Positions 26,891-35,130 of a DNA stretch of 64,000 nt are shown here, one piece after another. The DNA comes from Terriglobia bacterium (GTDB lineage: Bacteria; Acidobacteriota; Terriglobia; Versatilivoradales; Versatilivoraceae), in NCBI GenBank assembly GCA_022452285.1, contig JAKUNG010000003.1, positions 103,470 to 167,469 of the forward strand, written 5' to 3'. The notes beneath the pieces are model-generated. The model saw nothing but the letters and a program-made list of their open reading frames with translations, was not told where the DNA came from and made no database searches. Position numbers and translations under genes: made by a program. Position 1 is the stretch's first letter; each line of letters starts with the position of its first letter.

Positions 26891-27934
26891 TCAGGTTTCT
26901 GTTTGTAACTCCCCTTTACGAAAGGCTCTTAAAAAGTTTTTGCAGTGGAGATCGTTACCTAAAAGAAGTTGTTCCGCCAACTCTACTGGCTTTGAACTGC
27001 GATCCATCACAATGATCTTCTCCAGATTACTCGCTACCGGGTCAATAATGCCACTGTCTGCACCTGCTTCCAGAGCCAAAAGTATAAAAACATTGTTAAT
27101 TAATCGACGGCACGGTAGTCCAAAGGATACATTGCTCAGCCCCCCAGTTATATGAATATCTGAACCATACCTAGTTCGAAGCTGACGGATGGTTTCCAAA
27201 GAATGGTTACCAAACTGACCGTCCACCGAAATGGGAAATACCAAAATGTCTACGAAGATGTCCTTTAAGGCAATGCCCCTGGCCAAAGAAGCTTCTATCA
27301 TTCGGGAAGTATTCTCAAGCCTTTCTTCTTCATTTTGCGGCATTCCTTTTTCACCAGCTGCAGTAATAATCACTTTAGTATCGTAGCGTTTTGCTAGATC
27401 TAAAGCATCTAGACGCTCTAAAGATGCAGAATTGAGAAGGTTCCGACCAGCGTCGCCTCGACAAGCCTCCAGTCCAGTTTCAATAATTTCTATATTAGAA
27501 GAATCTATAGAGACTGGAACTGAGCTCATACGCTGGATAGTCTCAACTAACCACCGCATCGCTGCCTTTTGCTCCTCTAATTTTAATGATACTTCATCAA
27601 CATTCAAATCAAGAAAATGGACTCCTGCACTCTGTTGTCTTTCTACAAGGTGACGGAGATAATCATGGCCTTCTTTTGAATCTGAATTGCCTGCCATAGC
27701 GGATCGAATAGCAACCATTACATGCTTAACACGCCCTTCCTCATAATCTTGGGTCGCCTTCACTTCCTCTGGAATTGATAAATACCAGGTTTCTCCCTTT
27801 TCCCCAGGATAACAAACTGCCTCAGTACCATCCGGACGTGCCACTATACGCTTGCCTTTTCTCAGTAAAACTCTTGTGGTATGAATATTTTCACCAATCA
27901 CCGTAAATTCAGGATTTTGCTTGTCTTCTTTCAT
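26891..27934 (-). CDS. Methyltetrahydrofolate:corrinoid methyltransferase (pterin-binding domain)
   Basis: 347 residues. From about residue 60 the protein has the dihydropteroate-synthase-like TIM-barrel of MetH, AcsE and CmuB/MtrH-type enzymes: FLDLNVDEVS, VPVSIDSSNIEIIE, NLLNSASLERLD, and GLSNVSFGLPCRRLINNVF. The GLSNVSFGLP motif is the diagnostic pterin-domain segment. It would move a methyl group between a corrinoid protein and tetrahydrofolate; in this cluster the direction is probably from methyl-corrinoid to tetrahydrofolate. Its ATG overlaps the MTHFR stop (ATGA, 27931-27934), so production of the two enzymes is coupled, as expected for consecutive steps. Cytoplasmic. Confidence 0.85.
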   Translation of the reverse strand: MKEDKQNPEFTVIGENIHTTRVLLRKGKRIVARPDGTEAVCYPGEKGETWYLSIPEEVKATQDYEEGRVKHVMVAIRSAMAGNSDSKEGHDYLRHLVERQQSAGVHFLDLNVDEVSLKLEEQKAAMRWLVETIQRMSSVPVSIDSSNIEIIETGLEACRGDAGRNLLNSASLERLDALDLAKRYDTKVIITAAGEKGMPQNEEERLENTSRMIEASLARGIALKDIFVDILVFPISVDGQFGNHSLETIRQLRTRYGSDIHITGGLSNVSFGLPCRRLINNVFILLALEAGADSGIIDPVASNLEKIIVMDRSSKPVELAEQLLLGNDLHCKNFLRAFRKGELQTET

Positions 27935-29571
27935 GAATTATTTGTTCGTCCTTTCAAATCAGAGCTGATTCTCCCATTATTGCCATCAACCTTAGCATGA
28001 TGATCGCGTCCTAAAAAGTTATTGGCCCAAGCACTGGTGCCCTTCAGAGCACCGTTACGAAAGATAACCCCTCTTTCTAACATATTTTCCTCTTCACCGT
28101 AGGCTTTAAGTCTTTCGTAAGCCAAAGACCAAATACACTCTTTCTGGCCAACCTCACATTTGCCTTGTCGGGTTCCACCACAAGGTCCGTTCCGCTGATT
28201 CTTAGCACATTGGGACTCTGGACACAGAAAAGCTATATCGGGAAGAGAGCAATCCCCACAATCCCGACAATCAAATCCCAATATCTTAAACCCATGCTCT
28301 ACCTGGTGTAGGACTTTCTGAACACTATTTTTAGAACGTTCCACTCGCTCATAAAATTTCTGCGCAATCTGAAATCCTAAACGTTTTTTTTCAAAAACCT
28401 TATCATGGGCCATTCTATTTATTTTGTAGCTAAGAGGAACTCTTTTTCTAGATTCTTCCAACACCTCGGGACTTTTGGATGCAAGATATTTGTGATTTAA
28501 TTCGTTGGAACTAAGAGTCGTTTCTCGGTTTGCTTCAAAGAAATAAAATTCACTTGGTTGAGAAAACTGAATCTCCTTAGCAAACTCTCTCCAATCTTCT
28601 GTACCATAACTTTTGGTAATAGATAAAACTTTCAGATAGTCGTCTGCCTTTAGATGCCCACCTATGTAGACGCCTCTATAGCCTAGTCCCTTTGCAATGG
28701 CACACTGCTTAGCAGCCAATTCCAGAAAGAAAGCCTTTCCCTTATCTGGAGAATTGGCCTGCTGTTCAACTATAGTAAGGAGTTCATCCGTTACAACTAC
28801 CCCCGGTATTGCACCACTGTGAAAATAACGGGCAGCTGGCCGACTCAAAACATAAACGTTAGCCAAAACCGGGACCTGAAGTTGGTAATGATCCATCACC
28901 TTCAACAGTTCATCCTGTTTGCGGGAATCATAACCGATCTGATTAATGATAAATCGGGCTCCAGATTTAACTTTAAGGGCAAGTTTAAAATACTGGGGCA
29001 TTACTTCACTCTCAAGCTGCTTAAAATTTGTGACTACCGCCCCTAGTAAAAATTGAGTCGGTTCCATAGCTGTACCAACTTTATCATCTGATAGAAGTCC
29101 CTCATTCATTTTCGAATACATATCCAACAAGCCAACTGAATCAATGTCAAAAACACTTCCTGCCTGCCCCTGGTAACCCCCTGTAGGACAATCACCAGAC
29201 AGCGCAAGAATATTTTTAAATCCCTCACTGGCTAGTTTCCAAGCCCGGCTTTGAAGAGCATTTCGGTTCCAATCTTTACAAGAAAGATGAATAATTACCT
29301 CTTGGCCTCTAGCTATCATGTCAGTCCCCAAAGTCTCCGGACTTAACATGGCATTCCCCCCGGGGTTGTCTGTAATACTCAAAGCGTGAATTTGGGAATC
29401 ATCAGCCAGATTCCGAGCAAGATCTAACACTCGACGTCCACTGCGTTCAGTAATGAGTCCTCGAGAAGTAACTAATTCAACACAGTTAACGAAGGTATCC
29501 GTTTGCTCCAACAAAAAACGAAGAGGTTTTTTGTTCCAAACATCAGTACGATAAATTGATGCTGACTCCAT
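27931..29571 (-). CDS. Methylenetetrahydrofolate reductase with fused MetV-like C-terminal domain
   Basis: 546 residues. The N-terminal 330 or so form the FAD-dependent MetF barrel (ALSITDNPGGNA, VIIHLSCKDWNR, LALSGDCPTGGY, RFIINQIGYD). The C-terminal part is the MTHFR_C / MetV-type domain with eight cysteines at 435, 438, 441, 450, 455, 464, 472 and 479, likely an Fe-S or zinc site. It interconverts methylene- and methyl-tetrahydrofolate. With a methyl-producing pathway next to it, it would oxidise methyl-THF. Plain MetF is about 290 residues, so the fused domain is characteristic of the C1-catabolic or acetogenic type. It lies 12 bases after the ASKHA protein gene. Confidence 0.88.
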   Translation of the reverse strand: MESASIYRTDVWNKKPLRFLLEQTDTFVNCVELVTSRGLITERSGRRVLDLARNLADDSQIHALSITDNPGGNAMLSPETLGTDMIARGQEVIIHLSCKDWNRNALQSRAWKLASEGFKNILALSGDCPTGGYQGQAGSVFDIDSVGLLDMYSKMNEGLLSDDKVGTAMEPTQFLLGAVVTNFKQLESEVMPQYFKLALKVKSGARFIINQIGYDSRKQDELLKVMDHYQLQVPVLANVYVLSRPAARYFHSGAIPGVVVTDELLTIVEQQANSPDKGKAFFLELAAKQCAIAKGLGYRGVYIGGHLKADDYLKVLSITKSYGTEDWREFAKEIQFSQPSEFYFFEANRETTLSSNELNHKYLASKSPEVLEESRKRVPLSYKINRMAHDKVFEKKRLGFQIAQKFYERVERSKNSVQKVLHQVEHGFKILGFDCRDCGDCSLPDIAFLCPESQCAKNQRNGPCGGTRQGKCEVGQKECIWSLAYERLKAYGEEENMLERGVIFRNGALKGTSAWANNFLGRDHHAKVDGNNGRISSDLKGRTNNS

Positions 29572-29583
29572 TTCTTTCTTACC

Positions 29584-31215
29584 TTAAAGTTCAAAAGTTG
29601 CCCGAGGCATCGGTTTGAATTGGCAACCTTCTACAAAAATCTCAAAGAAATCTGGTGTTGTTTCTAGCTCCACATGTTCAATGTTTCTCACCAATTGTTC
29701 AATGGAATTCCGTCTCTCTTTAGATAACAATACAGCCTTCGCGCCTTGGATAGAAGCATTACCAACTTTAATAATTTTTTCTTCAGCAACAGGTGCGAGA
29801 AACCCAATTTCAATAGCGTTAGTAACATCCACATAGTTAGCAAAACCACCTGCCAAATAAAGTGTATTTATTTTGCTAGCATCAATCCCAAATTTTCGCA
29901 TGACGATAAATTGACCACAGTAATTGGCTGCTTTAGCTTGAGCTAAATTACTAGCATCCTCACGAGAAAAAGTAATCCCATGTTCGGGAACCACACTAAG
30001 CTCATAGGCTTTGTTATCGAAGACTCCCTTTGGAGTCATCCTGTTTTCACGACGGAGTTCTGCCAGTAAATCTATAAGTCCAGACCCACAAATTCCCTGG
30101 GGTGTAACATCGCCAATAGTCTGGTATTCAATCCTGCCATCTACAGTTCTGACGGATTCAATAGCTCCTTCACAACCTGGCATTCCATGTTTGATGAGCC
30201 CTCCCTCAAAAGCAGGACCCGCAGGACAGGAGGCTGTCATCATACGCCCAGCATGACCTACTAAAACCTCGGTGTTTGTACCTACATCAACCAGCATAAT
30301 CACTTCATTCTTTTGTTCCATATTAATAGCTATAAGGTCAGCAAGTGTATCTGCTCCTACATGACTAGCAATCAAAGGCATTCCAAAAATTCTGGCCTGC
30401 GGATGAACATGAACTCCTAGCTCCTTTGCTTCTACAATGAGCGACGTTGACTCTCGTTTTCCTTCTAACATTTCATTTTCAATCAAGGATTTATATGGTT
30501 TCTGACCAATGCTTTGGACATCTATATTGAAAAAAAGATCACGCATCGTCGAATTCCCGGCAACGACTACCTCATAGATTTCCTGGCGACGAAACCCTAA
30601 CTTCTTACAAATTTCTCTTACTTCATGGTTAAGACCTTTAATAATAGCTTGGTGCAATTCTCCTTGAAACGGTCCACCATCATAGGAAATTCGATGCATT
30701 ATGTCGCTTCCACCAAATCGCTGGGGATTTTCAAAAGACGCTATTGCTAAGGTATTTCCTTGCTCTAAATCCACCAACTCAATAACTACAGTAGTTGTAC
30801 CCAGATCTATAGCCAGACCTAATAATCGACCTCGATATTTGTCTAGAACCTGACCCTCATATAAGACCTTTTCTCCAGCCTTGATCACTAAAGGATCTAG
30901 AGCCATCGACTGCAAGGGGATTGCCTCAGTAAGTATCTGGGGGCGACGACGAAGGGGCGCAAAAGAAATACTTTCAGAATTATTGCAGACGGTAGCCTGA
31001 CAGGCTAAACGATAATTTTCACTAAGGAAAGACTCATTGGAATTCAACGGAGTAATTGAATCCATCCCTGCCTTAACCTCGACGATGCACTCATGACATG
31101 AGCCCGTTCGACCACAGGAAGTAGGGAGTCGTACTTGAAATTCATCGGCATAGTCAAAGAGAGTTTTGCCGGCTTCAAGTTTAAGTTTGTGGCCATCCCA
31201 ACTTATAGTACTCAT
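29584..31215 (-). CDS. ASKHA-type reductive activator of corrinoid proteins (RamA/RACo-like, DUF4445)
   Basis: 543 residues. The N-terminal domain is a plant-type 2Fe-2S ferredoxin with ligands C34, C40, C43 and C72. A linker follows, then an actin-like ATPase of the DUF4445/ASKHA type (GLAIDLGTTTVVIELVDLE near residue 135; VDVGTNTEVLVG; AGGFANYVD). Characterised members use ATP and an electron from the Fe-S cluster to reduce inactive cob(II)alamin on corrinoid proteins back to cob(I)alamin. This is what the adjacent B12-binding protein would need when its cofactor oxidises, especially in oxic water. It is separated from the Cys-rich small gene by 74 bases. Confidence 0.88.
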   Translation of the reverse strand: MSTISWDGHKLKLEAGKTLFDYADEFQVRLPTSCGRTGSCHECIVEVKAGMDSITPLNSNESFLSENYRLACQATVCNNSESISFAPLRRRPQILTEAIPLQSMALDPLVIKAGEKVLYEGQVLDKYRGRLLGLAIDLGTTTVVIELVDLEQGNTLAIASFENPQRFGGSDIMHRISYDGGPFQGELHQAIIKGLNHEVREICKKLGFRRQEIYEVVVAGNSTMRDLFFNIDVQSIGQKPYKSLIENEMLEGKRESTSLIVEAKELGVHVHPQARIFGMPLIASHVGADTLADLIAINMEQKNEVIMLVDVGTNTEVLVGHAGRMMTASCPAGPAFEGGLIKHGMPGCEGAIESVRTVDGRIEYQTIGDVTPQGICGSGLIDLLAELRRENRMTPKGVFDNKAYELSVVPEHGITFSREDASNLAQAKAANYCGQFIVMRKFGIDASKINTLYLAGGFANYVDVTNAIEIGFLAPVAEEKIIKVGNASIQGAKAVLLSKERRNSIEQLVRNIEHVELETTPDFFEIFVEGCQFKPMPRATFEL

Positions 31216-31289
31216 CGAAGCCTGTTTGGGTTACCTATTCAAACAAAATAGTACAAGAAACAATCATAACTAGACTTCGTCTATTAATC

Positions 31290-31565
31290 TCAACAGGAGG
31301 TATTATTCTCCTCCTCTGTTTCCCAAGCACTACGATAATCTAGTTTGTCATCTCCTGCACACAATAGAGGATCCCCCACCTTTTGAGGTTTCCGTTGGTT
31401 CTGACAGCCAAATTTTGCGGTGCATTCATCCAAACGGTTCTTGTAGGGACATCTATAAGTAGAAAGATGATCGGCATGCACAACCATACCTGAAAACAAT
31501 TCAGTAATTTTTTTTAACCGCTTTTGGTATTCAGCTTTATCAATTTTTTGAATAGGCCTAGTCAC
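31290..31565 (-). CDS. Unrecognised small Cys-rich protein of the corrinoid cluster
   Basis: 91 residues starting with GTG immediately after the stop of the corrinoid-protein gene; GGAGGT about 11 bases upstream supports it. I do not recognise the family. Five cysteines: C39-x8-C48-x5-C54-x14-C69, and a final C91 as the last residue. A basic N-terminal half (KAEYQKRLKKI) is followed by the Cys region and an acidic tail (WETEEENN). The pattern could ligate an Fe-S cluster or zinc. Its position between the B12-binding protein and the reductive activator suggests a role in electron delivery or in corrinoid protein maturation. Confidence 0.75.
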   Translation of the reverse strand: MTRPIQKIDKAEYQKRLKKITELFSGMVVHADHLSTYRCPYKNRLDECTAKFGCQNQRKPQKVGDPLLCAGDDKLDYRSAWETEEENNTSC

Positions 31566-32321
31566 TCAGGAGTTAACCTCCACCTCTAAAAGTGTTTTGG
31601 CTAATTGGACACAGGCTAAAGCATCTTTACCGTACCCGTCAGCTCCCATATCATCTGAAAATTCCTGAGTTACAGGAGCCCCACCAACCATAATCTTAAT
31701 ATCATCTCGAAGATCGGCATCAATAAAAGCTTCTATCGTTTTCCCCATATTTGGCATCGTCGTTGTTAAAAGAGCTGACATTCCCAAAATAGACGCCTCA
31801 TTATCTTCAAATGCATCAATAAATTCATCTGGAGAGGTATCTACACCAAGGTCAATAACTACAAACCCAGAACCTCTTAACATCATGATGCAAAGATTCT
31901 TTCCAATATCATGGAGATCACCTTTAACGGTACCCATTATGACCTTTCCAATAGGCTCTACCCCGGAAGCAGAAAGTATTGGTTCAATGTAAGCCATCCC
32001 TGCTTTCATGGCTCTAGCACAGGCTAGAACTTCCGGAACAAAAATAAAATTTTCTCTAAACTTAATTCCAACGATTCCCATTCCAGCAATCAACCCGTCA
32101 TCCATGATTTCCAAAGCACCAATACCCTCATCCAGCGCTTTTTTGGTTAGCTGGTCAACAGTTTCATTTTCTCCCTCAATCAGAGCAGCAGCAATTTTTT
32201 GCATGTTTGGTTTAGCATTGGAAAAAATGTTAATCGTTCGTTCTATTTCCTCAGGCCTATCAAGAAATTCCTCAATTTCTTGACGAATAAAATCATTATG
32301 AATATCTGCTATGTTAGCCAT
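31566..32321 (-). CDS. Corrinoid (B12-binding) protein, MtbC/MtaC type
   Basis: 251 residues. Residues about 40-120 form the helical B12-binding cap domain (LDEGIGALEIMDDGLIAGM; GIKFRENFIFVPEVLACARA). The Rossmann-like cobalamin domain follows, with the base-off/His-on motif D135-x-H137-x-x-G140, GMSALLTTTM and GGAPVT. An N-terminal extension of some 35 acidic residues is slightly longer than in typical MtbC. It would carry the methyl group between the URO-D-type methyltransferase encoded just upstream (32 bases) and the pterin-binding methyltransferase. GAGAGGA precedes the ATG. Confidence 0.93.
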   Translation of the reverse strand: MANIADIHNDFIRQEIEEFLDRPEEIERTINIFSNAKPNMQKIAAALIEGENETVDQLTKKALDEGIGALEIMDDGLIAGMGIVGIKFRENFIFVPEVLACARAMKAGMAYIEPILSASGVEPIGKVIMGTVKGDLHDIGKNLCIMMLRGSGFVVIDLGVDTSPDEFIDAFEDNEASILGMSALLTTTMPNMGKTIEAFIDADLRDDIKIMVGGAPVTQEFSDDMGADGYGKDALACVQLAKTLLEVEVNS

Positions 32322-32353
32322 GTTTTCCTCTCAATTCCTTTAGCAAATGCTTA

Positions 32354-33403
32354 CTAATTAGTCTTATGATCCTGATGCCATTCTTTTACTGCCAAAGGGA
32401 TCTCTTTTAAATTCTCGATCGAAGTTTGCAATGGAATGGCACATTCTGGGCCAACTAGATGAACACTTGCATCCATGTTCTTATTTACTTCTTGTCGCAC
32501 CACTTCTGGACCTTTGGCAAAAAGAGTTTCCGGATTATTAATGTTTCCAACTAAGGAAATCCGATTTTGCATGATAGCCATTGACTCACTGGGATCATTC
32601 TTTGAATCGTAATGAAATGCAGCCATACCTGTTTGGGCAATGTATTCCATCCGGTCTTCCGTTTTCCCACAAATGTGAAGAATAATGGGAATACGGATTC
32701 TTTCAGCAAATTCAATGTGAAGGTCACGCAAATATCTATGGTAGTACTCACCACTGACTAAATCCCCTGTAGCATGATCAGGTAGGGTTATAGCATCAGC
32801 ACCAGCTTCTACTTGTGCAATTCCAAATTGGATGGTGGCCTCCTTCATTCGGTCTAAACAGAGCTTGGTTTTACCAGGATCATCCAACGACATTAGTAGA
32901 AAGGGTTCAACCCCAAAACAGTGGTAACCCAGTGACCAAGGGCCCATCGTTTTACCAATTATTGCTACCTCATCACCATATTCTCGCTTTAGAATCTTAA
33001 TAGCTTCCAAGACACATCGGGTATCCCGATGTGTCAAAAAATCAGGTGGAACCTGGATGTCGTCAGGTTGTTCCCAAATTGGTTCTCGCATTTTGACTGT
33101 GGGCCAGTTATCTTTTTGTTCCCACTGAATTTTACAACCTAATGCAGAGGAATCTTGAATGATCGAGAAAACTGGCATTATCGAATCAAAACCTAGTTCG
33201 GTATATCCTGTGGCTGCAAGTCGAGCCATAAGTTCCGGCTGCTGGTTAGCTTCAGGAAAGGGAGCATCCACCAAATCCATTAATTCTACGGTAGCAACTG
33301 ATGTTGGATTACAGACGGGAGTCCGGTCAACAGGCTCGCGATTTAGTGCAGCAAGAACTCGTTCTTTACCATTCATGGGGTCAACCGATTGAAACACCAT
33401 CAT
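32354..33403 (-). CDS. URO-D-type corrinoid methyltransferase (MtaA/MtbA/CmuA-N like)
   Basis: 349 residues of the uroporphyrinogen decarboxylase superfamily. The zinc site of the methyltransferase branch is present: H243-x-C245 with C321. This indicates thiol/methyl-transfer chemistry; true HemE lacks this site. Other landmarks: MNGKERVLAALNREPVDRTP, the usual family N-terminus, and GADAITLPDHATGDLVS. Because a separate pterin-binding methyltransferase is encoded nearby, this enzyme most likely handles the substrate side, passing methyl from an unknown donor to the corrinoid protein, as the N-terminal part of CmuA does with chloromethane. ATG 33403 has AGGAAAGGA six bases upstream. Confidence 0.85.
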   Translation of the reverse strand: MMVFQSVDPMNGKERVLAALNREPVDRTPVCNPTSVATVELMDLVDAPFPEANQQPELMARLAATGYTELGFDSIMPVFSIIQDSSALGCKIQWEQKDNWPTVKMREPIWEQPDDIQVPPDFLTHRDTRCVLEAIKILKREYGDEVAIIGKTMGPWSLGYHCFGVEPFLLMSLDDPGKTKLCLDRMKEATIQFGIAQVEAGADAITLPDHATGDLVSGEYYHRYLRDLHIEFAERIRIPIILHICGKTEDRMEYIAQTGMAAFHYDSKNDPSESMAIMQNRISLVGNINNPETLFAKGPEVVRQEVNKNMDASVHLVGPECAIPLQTSIENLKEIPLAVKEWHQDHKTN

Positions 33404-33435
33404 CAAAGGTCCTTTCCTATTAGATTAATTCAGTA

Positions 33436-34080
33436 CTAGTTATTCTGAGCACTAGGAGCAGATAACACCCCCCGAGTACTAGCATCTTCTTCAGCCCGGA
33501 TAACCGCCCTAACATTCAGGGCCCTTATTAGTAGTAATCCCACAAGAGCATCATTTGATTGTTCTTGGGGGAACACCACCGAATCAGGGTGGCCATTAAA
33601 TATGCTAGCACCACTAAGTTTAACTAACCCAGCAGCAATGGCTGAAATACGTCTAGCGGTTCGATCATTTTTTTCGTCTGTTCTTACCTTGTAGATACCT
33701 TTACCTAAACTAACCACATTAACCTGGCTTTGACACTTTTTGTCAAAAACATTAAGAGGGCGAATCTTAATTTCTGTATTCATCGGGCATTTACAAGCTT
33801 CCAAAAAGACCCTTTTAGCCGCAAATTCCAGATCTAGGCTTTTGGGAAAACGTAAAGATTGATATTCTCCAGGAACTTTTTCCATTCCCCCTAGTACAGC
33901 CATAGCTTCGGCAATGAATTCTATGCGTTCATTTATACCCGGTTTATGACTATAACTATGAATTATCAGCTCTAACCCAGGGCAACTATTCCTACGATAT
34001 AGACTAATAGAAACATTGTAAAAGTGGGGATCCATTGAAACCAATTCAATTCTTCTACCCAGATTAATAGTCAATCCCAT
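33436..34080 (-). CDS. Unrecognised protein, first gene of the corrinoid operon
   Basis: 214 residues from ATG 34080 (GGGAG upstream); a TTG four codons earlier is the alternative. I do not recognise the family. It is soluble, mixed alpha/beta. Notable segments are RRNSCPGLELIIHSYSHKPG, LEACKCPMNTEIKIRPLN, a basic VRTDEKNDRTARRISAIAAG and IFNGHPDSVVFPQEQSND. Cysteines occur in CPGLE, CKCP and KKCQS. No signal peptide or membrane segment is visible. It is the first gene after the divergent regulator and is separated from the URO-D methyltransferase by 32 bases. This suggests an enzyme or chaperone dedicated to the pathway. Confidence that it is a real gene is high; function unknown. Confidence 0.8.
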   Translation of the reverse strand: MGLTINLGRRIELVSMDPHFYNVSISLYRRNSCPGLELIIHSYSHKPGINERIEFIAEAMAVLGGMEKVPGEYQSLRFPKSLDLEFAAKRVFLEACKCPMNTEIKIRPLNVFDKKCQSQVNVVSLGKGIYKVRTDEKNDRTARRISAIAAGLVKLSGASIFNGHPDSVVFPQEQSNDALVGLLLIRALNVRAVIRAEEDASTRGVLSAPSAQNN

Positions 34081-34187
34081 GACATCTCCCAAATTAATCT
34101 TAAATAATTACGTAACATCACTATCATTCTTTTTCAAAAACCCTCTCTTGTATGGAAATTCATCGGGAAACAAATCTTCAAACTTTA

Positions 34188-34216
34188 TTGACATAAATAG
34201 CCAGCTAATAGATACT
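34188..34216 (+). promoter_or_regulatory. Candidate sigma-70 promoter of the GntR regulator gene
   Basis: TTGACA (34188-34193), 17 bases, then GATACT (34211-34216), a good -10 variant. Predicted start of transcription is near 34223, just before the palindrome at 34232, leaving a leader of about 105 bases before the regulator ATG. Confidence 0.5.
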
Positions 34217-34231
34217 GGCATAATTGACTGT

Positions 34232-34242
34232 TTGTCAGACAA
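34232..34242. promoter_or_regulatory. Palindromic candidate operator for the FadR-type regulator
   Basis: TTGTCAGACAA is a perfect 5+1+5 palindrome, of the size and symmetry bound by FadR-subfamily GntR dimers. It lies immediately downstream of the predicted -10 of the regulator gene and 152 bases from the corrinoid operon start. It could mediate autoregulation and control of the divergent operon. Confidence 0.45.
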
Positions 34243-34329
34243 CCATATTAACAGGTTAAATCAATTTCTCCCTGTATGTAAAGCTTTTTCCGCAGGCATA
34301 GATCCATATTACTAAAGAGGGATGGACTA

Positions 34330-35130
34330 ATGGATTCTGGGAATTCAAAACACTTAACAAAGGGATTAATAAACCAAAGAGACCAAAACAATGAATCTTT
34401 AGATGAAGTAAGCCCTATCAGAAGAACATCCCTAAGCGATAAAATCATCGAACAGATTATTGACTTAATCTCAAGGAAAGTTCTCAAGCCAGGTCAGCGA
34501 CTTCCTTCCGAAAAAGATTTATGTAAACGATTTGGGGTTGGACGAACTTCAATCAGGGAAGCTCTTCGATCTTTGGCAGTCATGGGAATTCTTGATGGCA
34601 GGGTTGGTGAAGGAACTTTTGTATCTAAGAACAATCAAAGATATTTTGAACGAAACCTGCAGTGGGGTCTTTTATTAGATCGGAAAAAGGTGGAGGATCT
34701 GATTGAGATACGGTTAATGTTAGAAACCCAGACTGCCTTTTCTGCAGCTCAAAAAGCCAGGCAAATTAATCTTAAATCTATGCAGAAGACGATTCTAGGA
34801 ATGAAAATGTGTGTTGAAAAACCCAGCCAGTATCTAAAATTTGACCTAGAGTTTCATTTACTGGTGGCAGAGTCAACTCAAAACAGTATCCTTTATAATT
34901 TAGTAACTATGACTCGGAGTTATTTACAGGAGTGGATTAAGGAAAGCCTTGACGATCCTTCCACAGCCAAGGCACGCATTAGAGCTGATTCTTCAATCCA
35001 AGAACATCAGAAAATACTTGAAGCTATCATAATTCATAAACCTGAAAAAGCCCGCAAAACAATGAGAGATCATATTCTCTCTAGTAGCAAAGACCTTCAT
35101 TATCACATCGAACAAAGAGAAGTAGTCTAA
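34330..35130 (+). CDS. FadR-subfamily GntR transcriptional regulator
   Basis: 266 residues. The winged helix-turn-helix occupies about residues 35-105 (LKPGQRLPSEKDLCKRFGVG, TSIREALRSLAVMGIL). An all-helical FCD ligand domain follows, with probable metal/ligand residues in KFDLEFH, QEHQKIL and MRDHIL. Such regulators sense organic acids or related metabolites. It is divergent from the corrinoid operon with 249 bases between starts and a palindrome in that gap, so it is the natural local regulator; the effector is unknown. AGAGGGA supports ATG 34330. The first 30 residues are hydrophilic and variable, which is common. Confidence 0.9.
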   Translation: MDSGNSKHLTKGLINQRDQNNESLDEVSPIRRTSLSDKIIEQIIDLISRKVLKPGQRLPSEKDLCKRFGVGRTSIREALRSLAVMGILDGRVGEGTFVSKNNQRYFERNLQWGLLLDRKKVEDLIEIRLMLETQTAFSAAQKARQINLKSMQKTILGMKMCVEKPSQYLKFDLEFHLLVAESTQNSILYNLVTMTRSYLQEWIKESLDDPSTAKARIRADSSIQEHQKILEAIIIHKPEKARKTMRDHILSSSKDLHYHIEQREVV

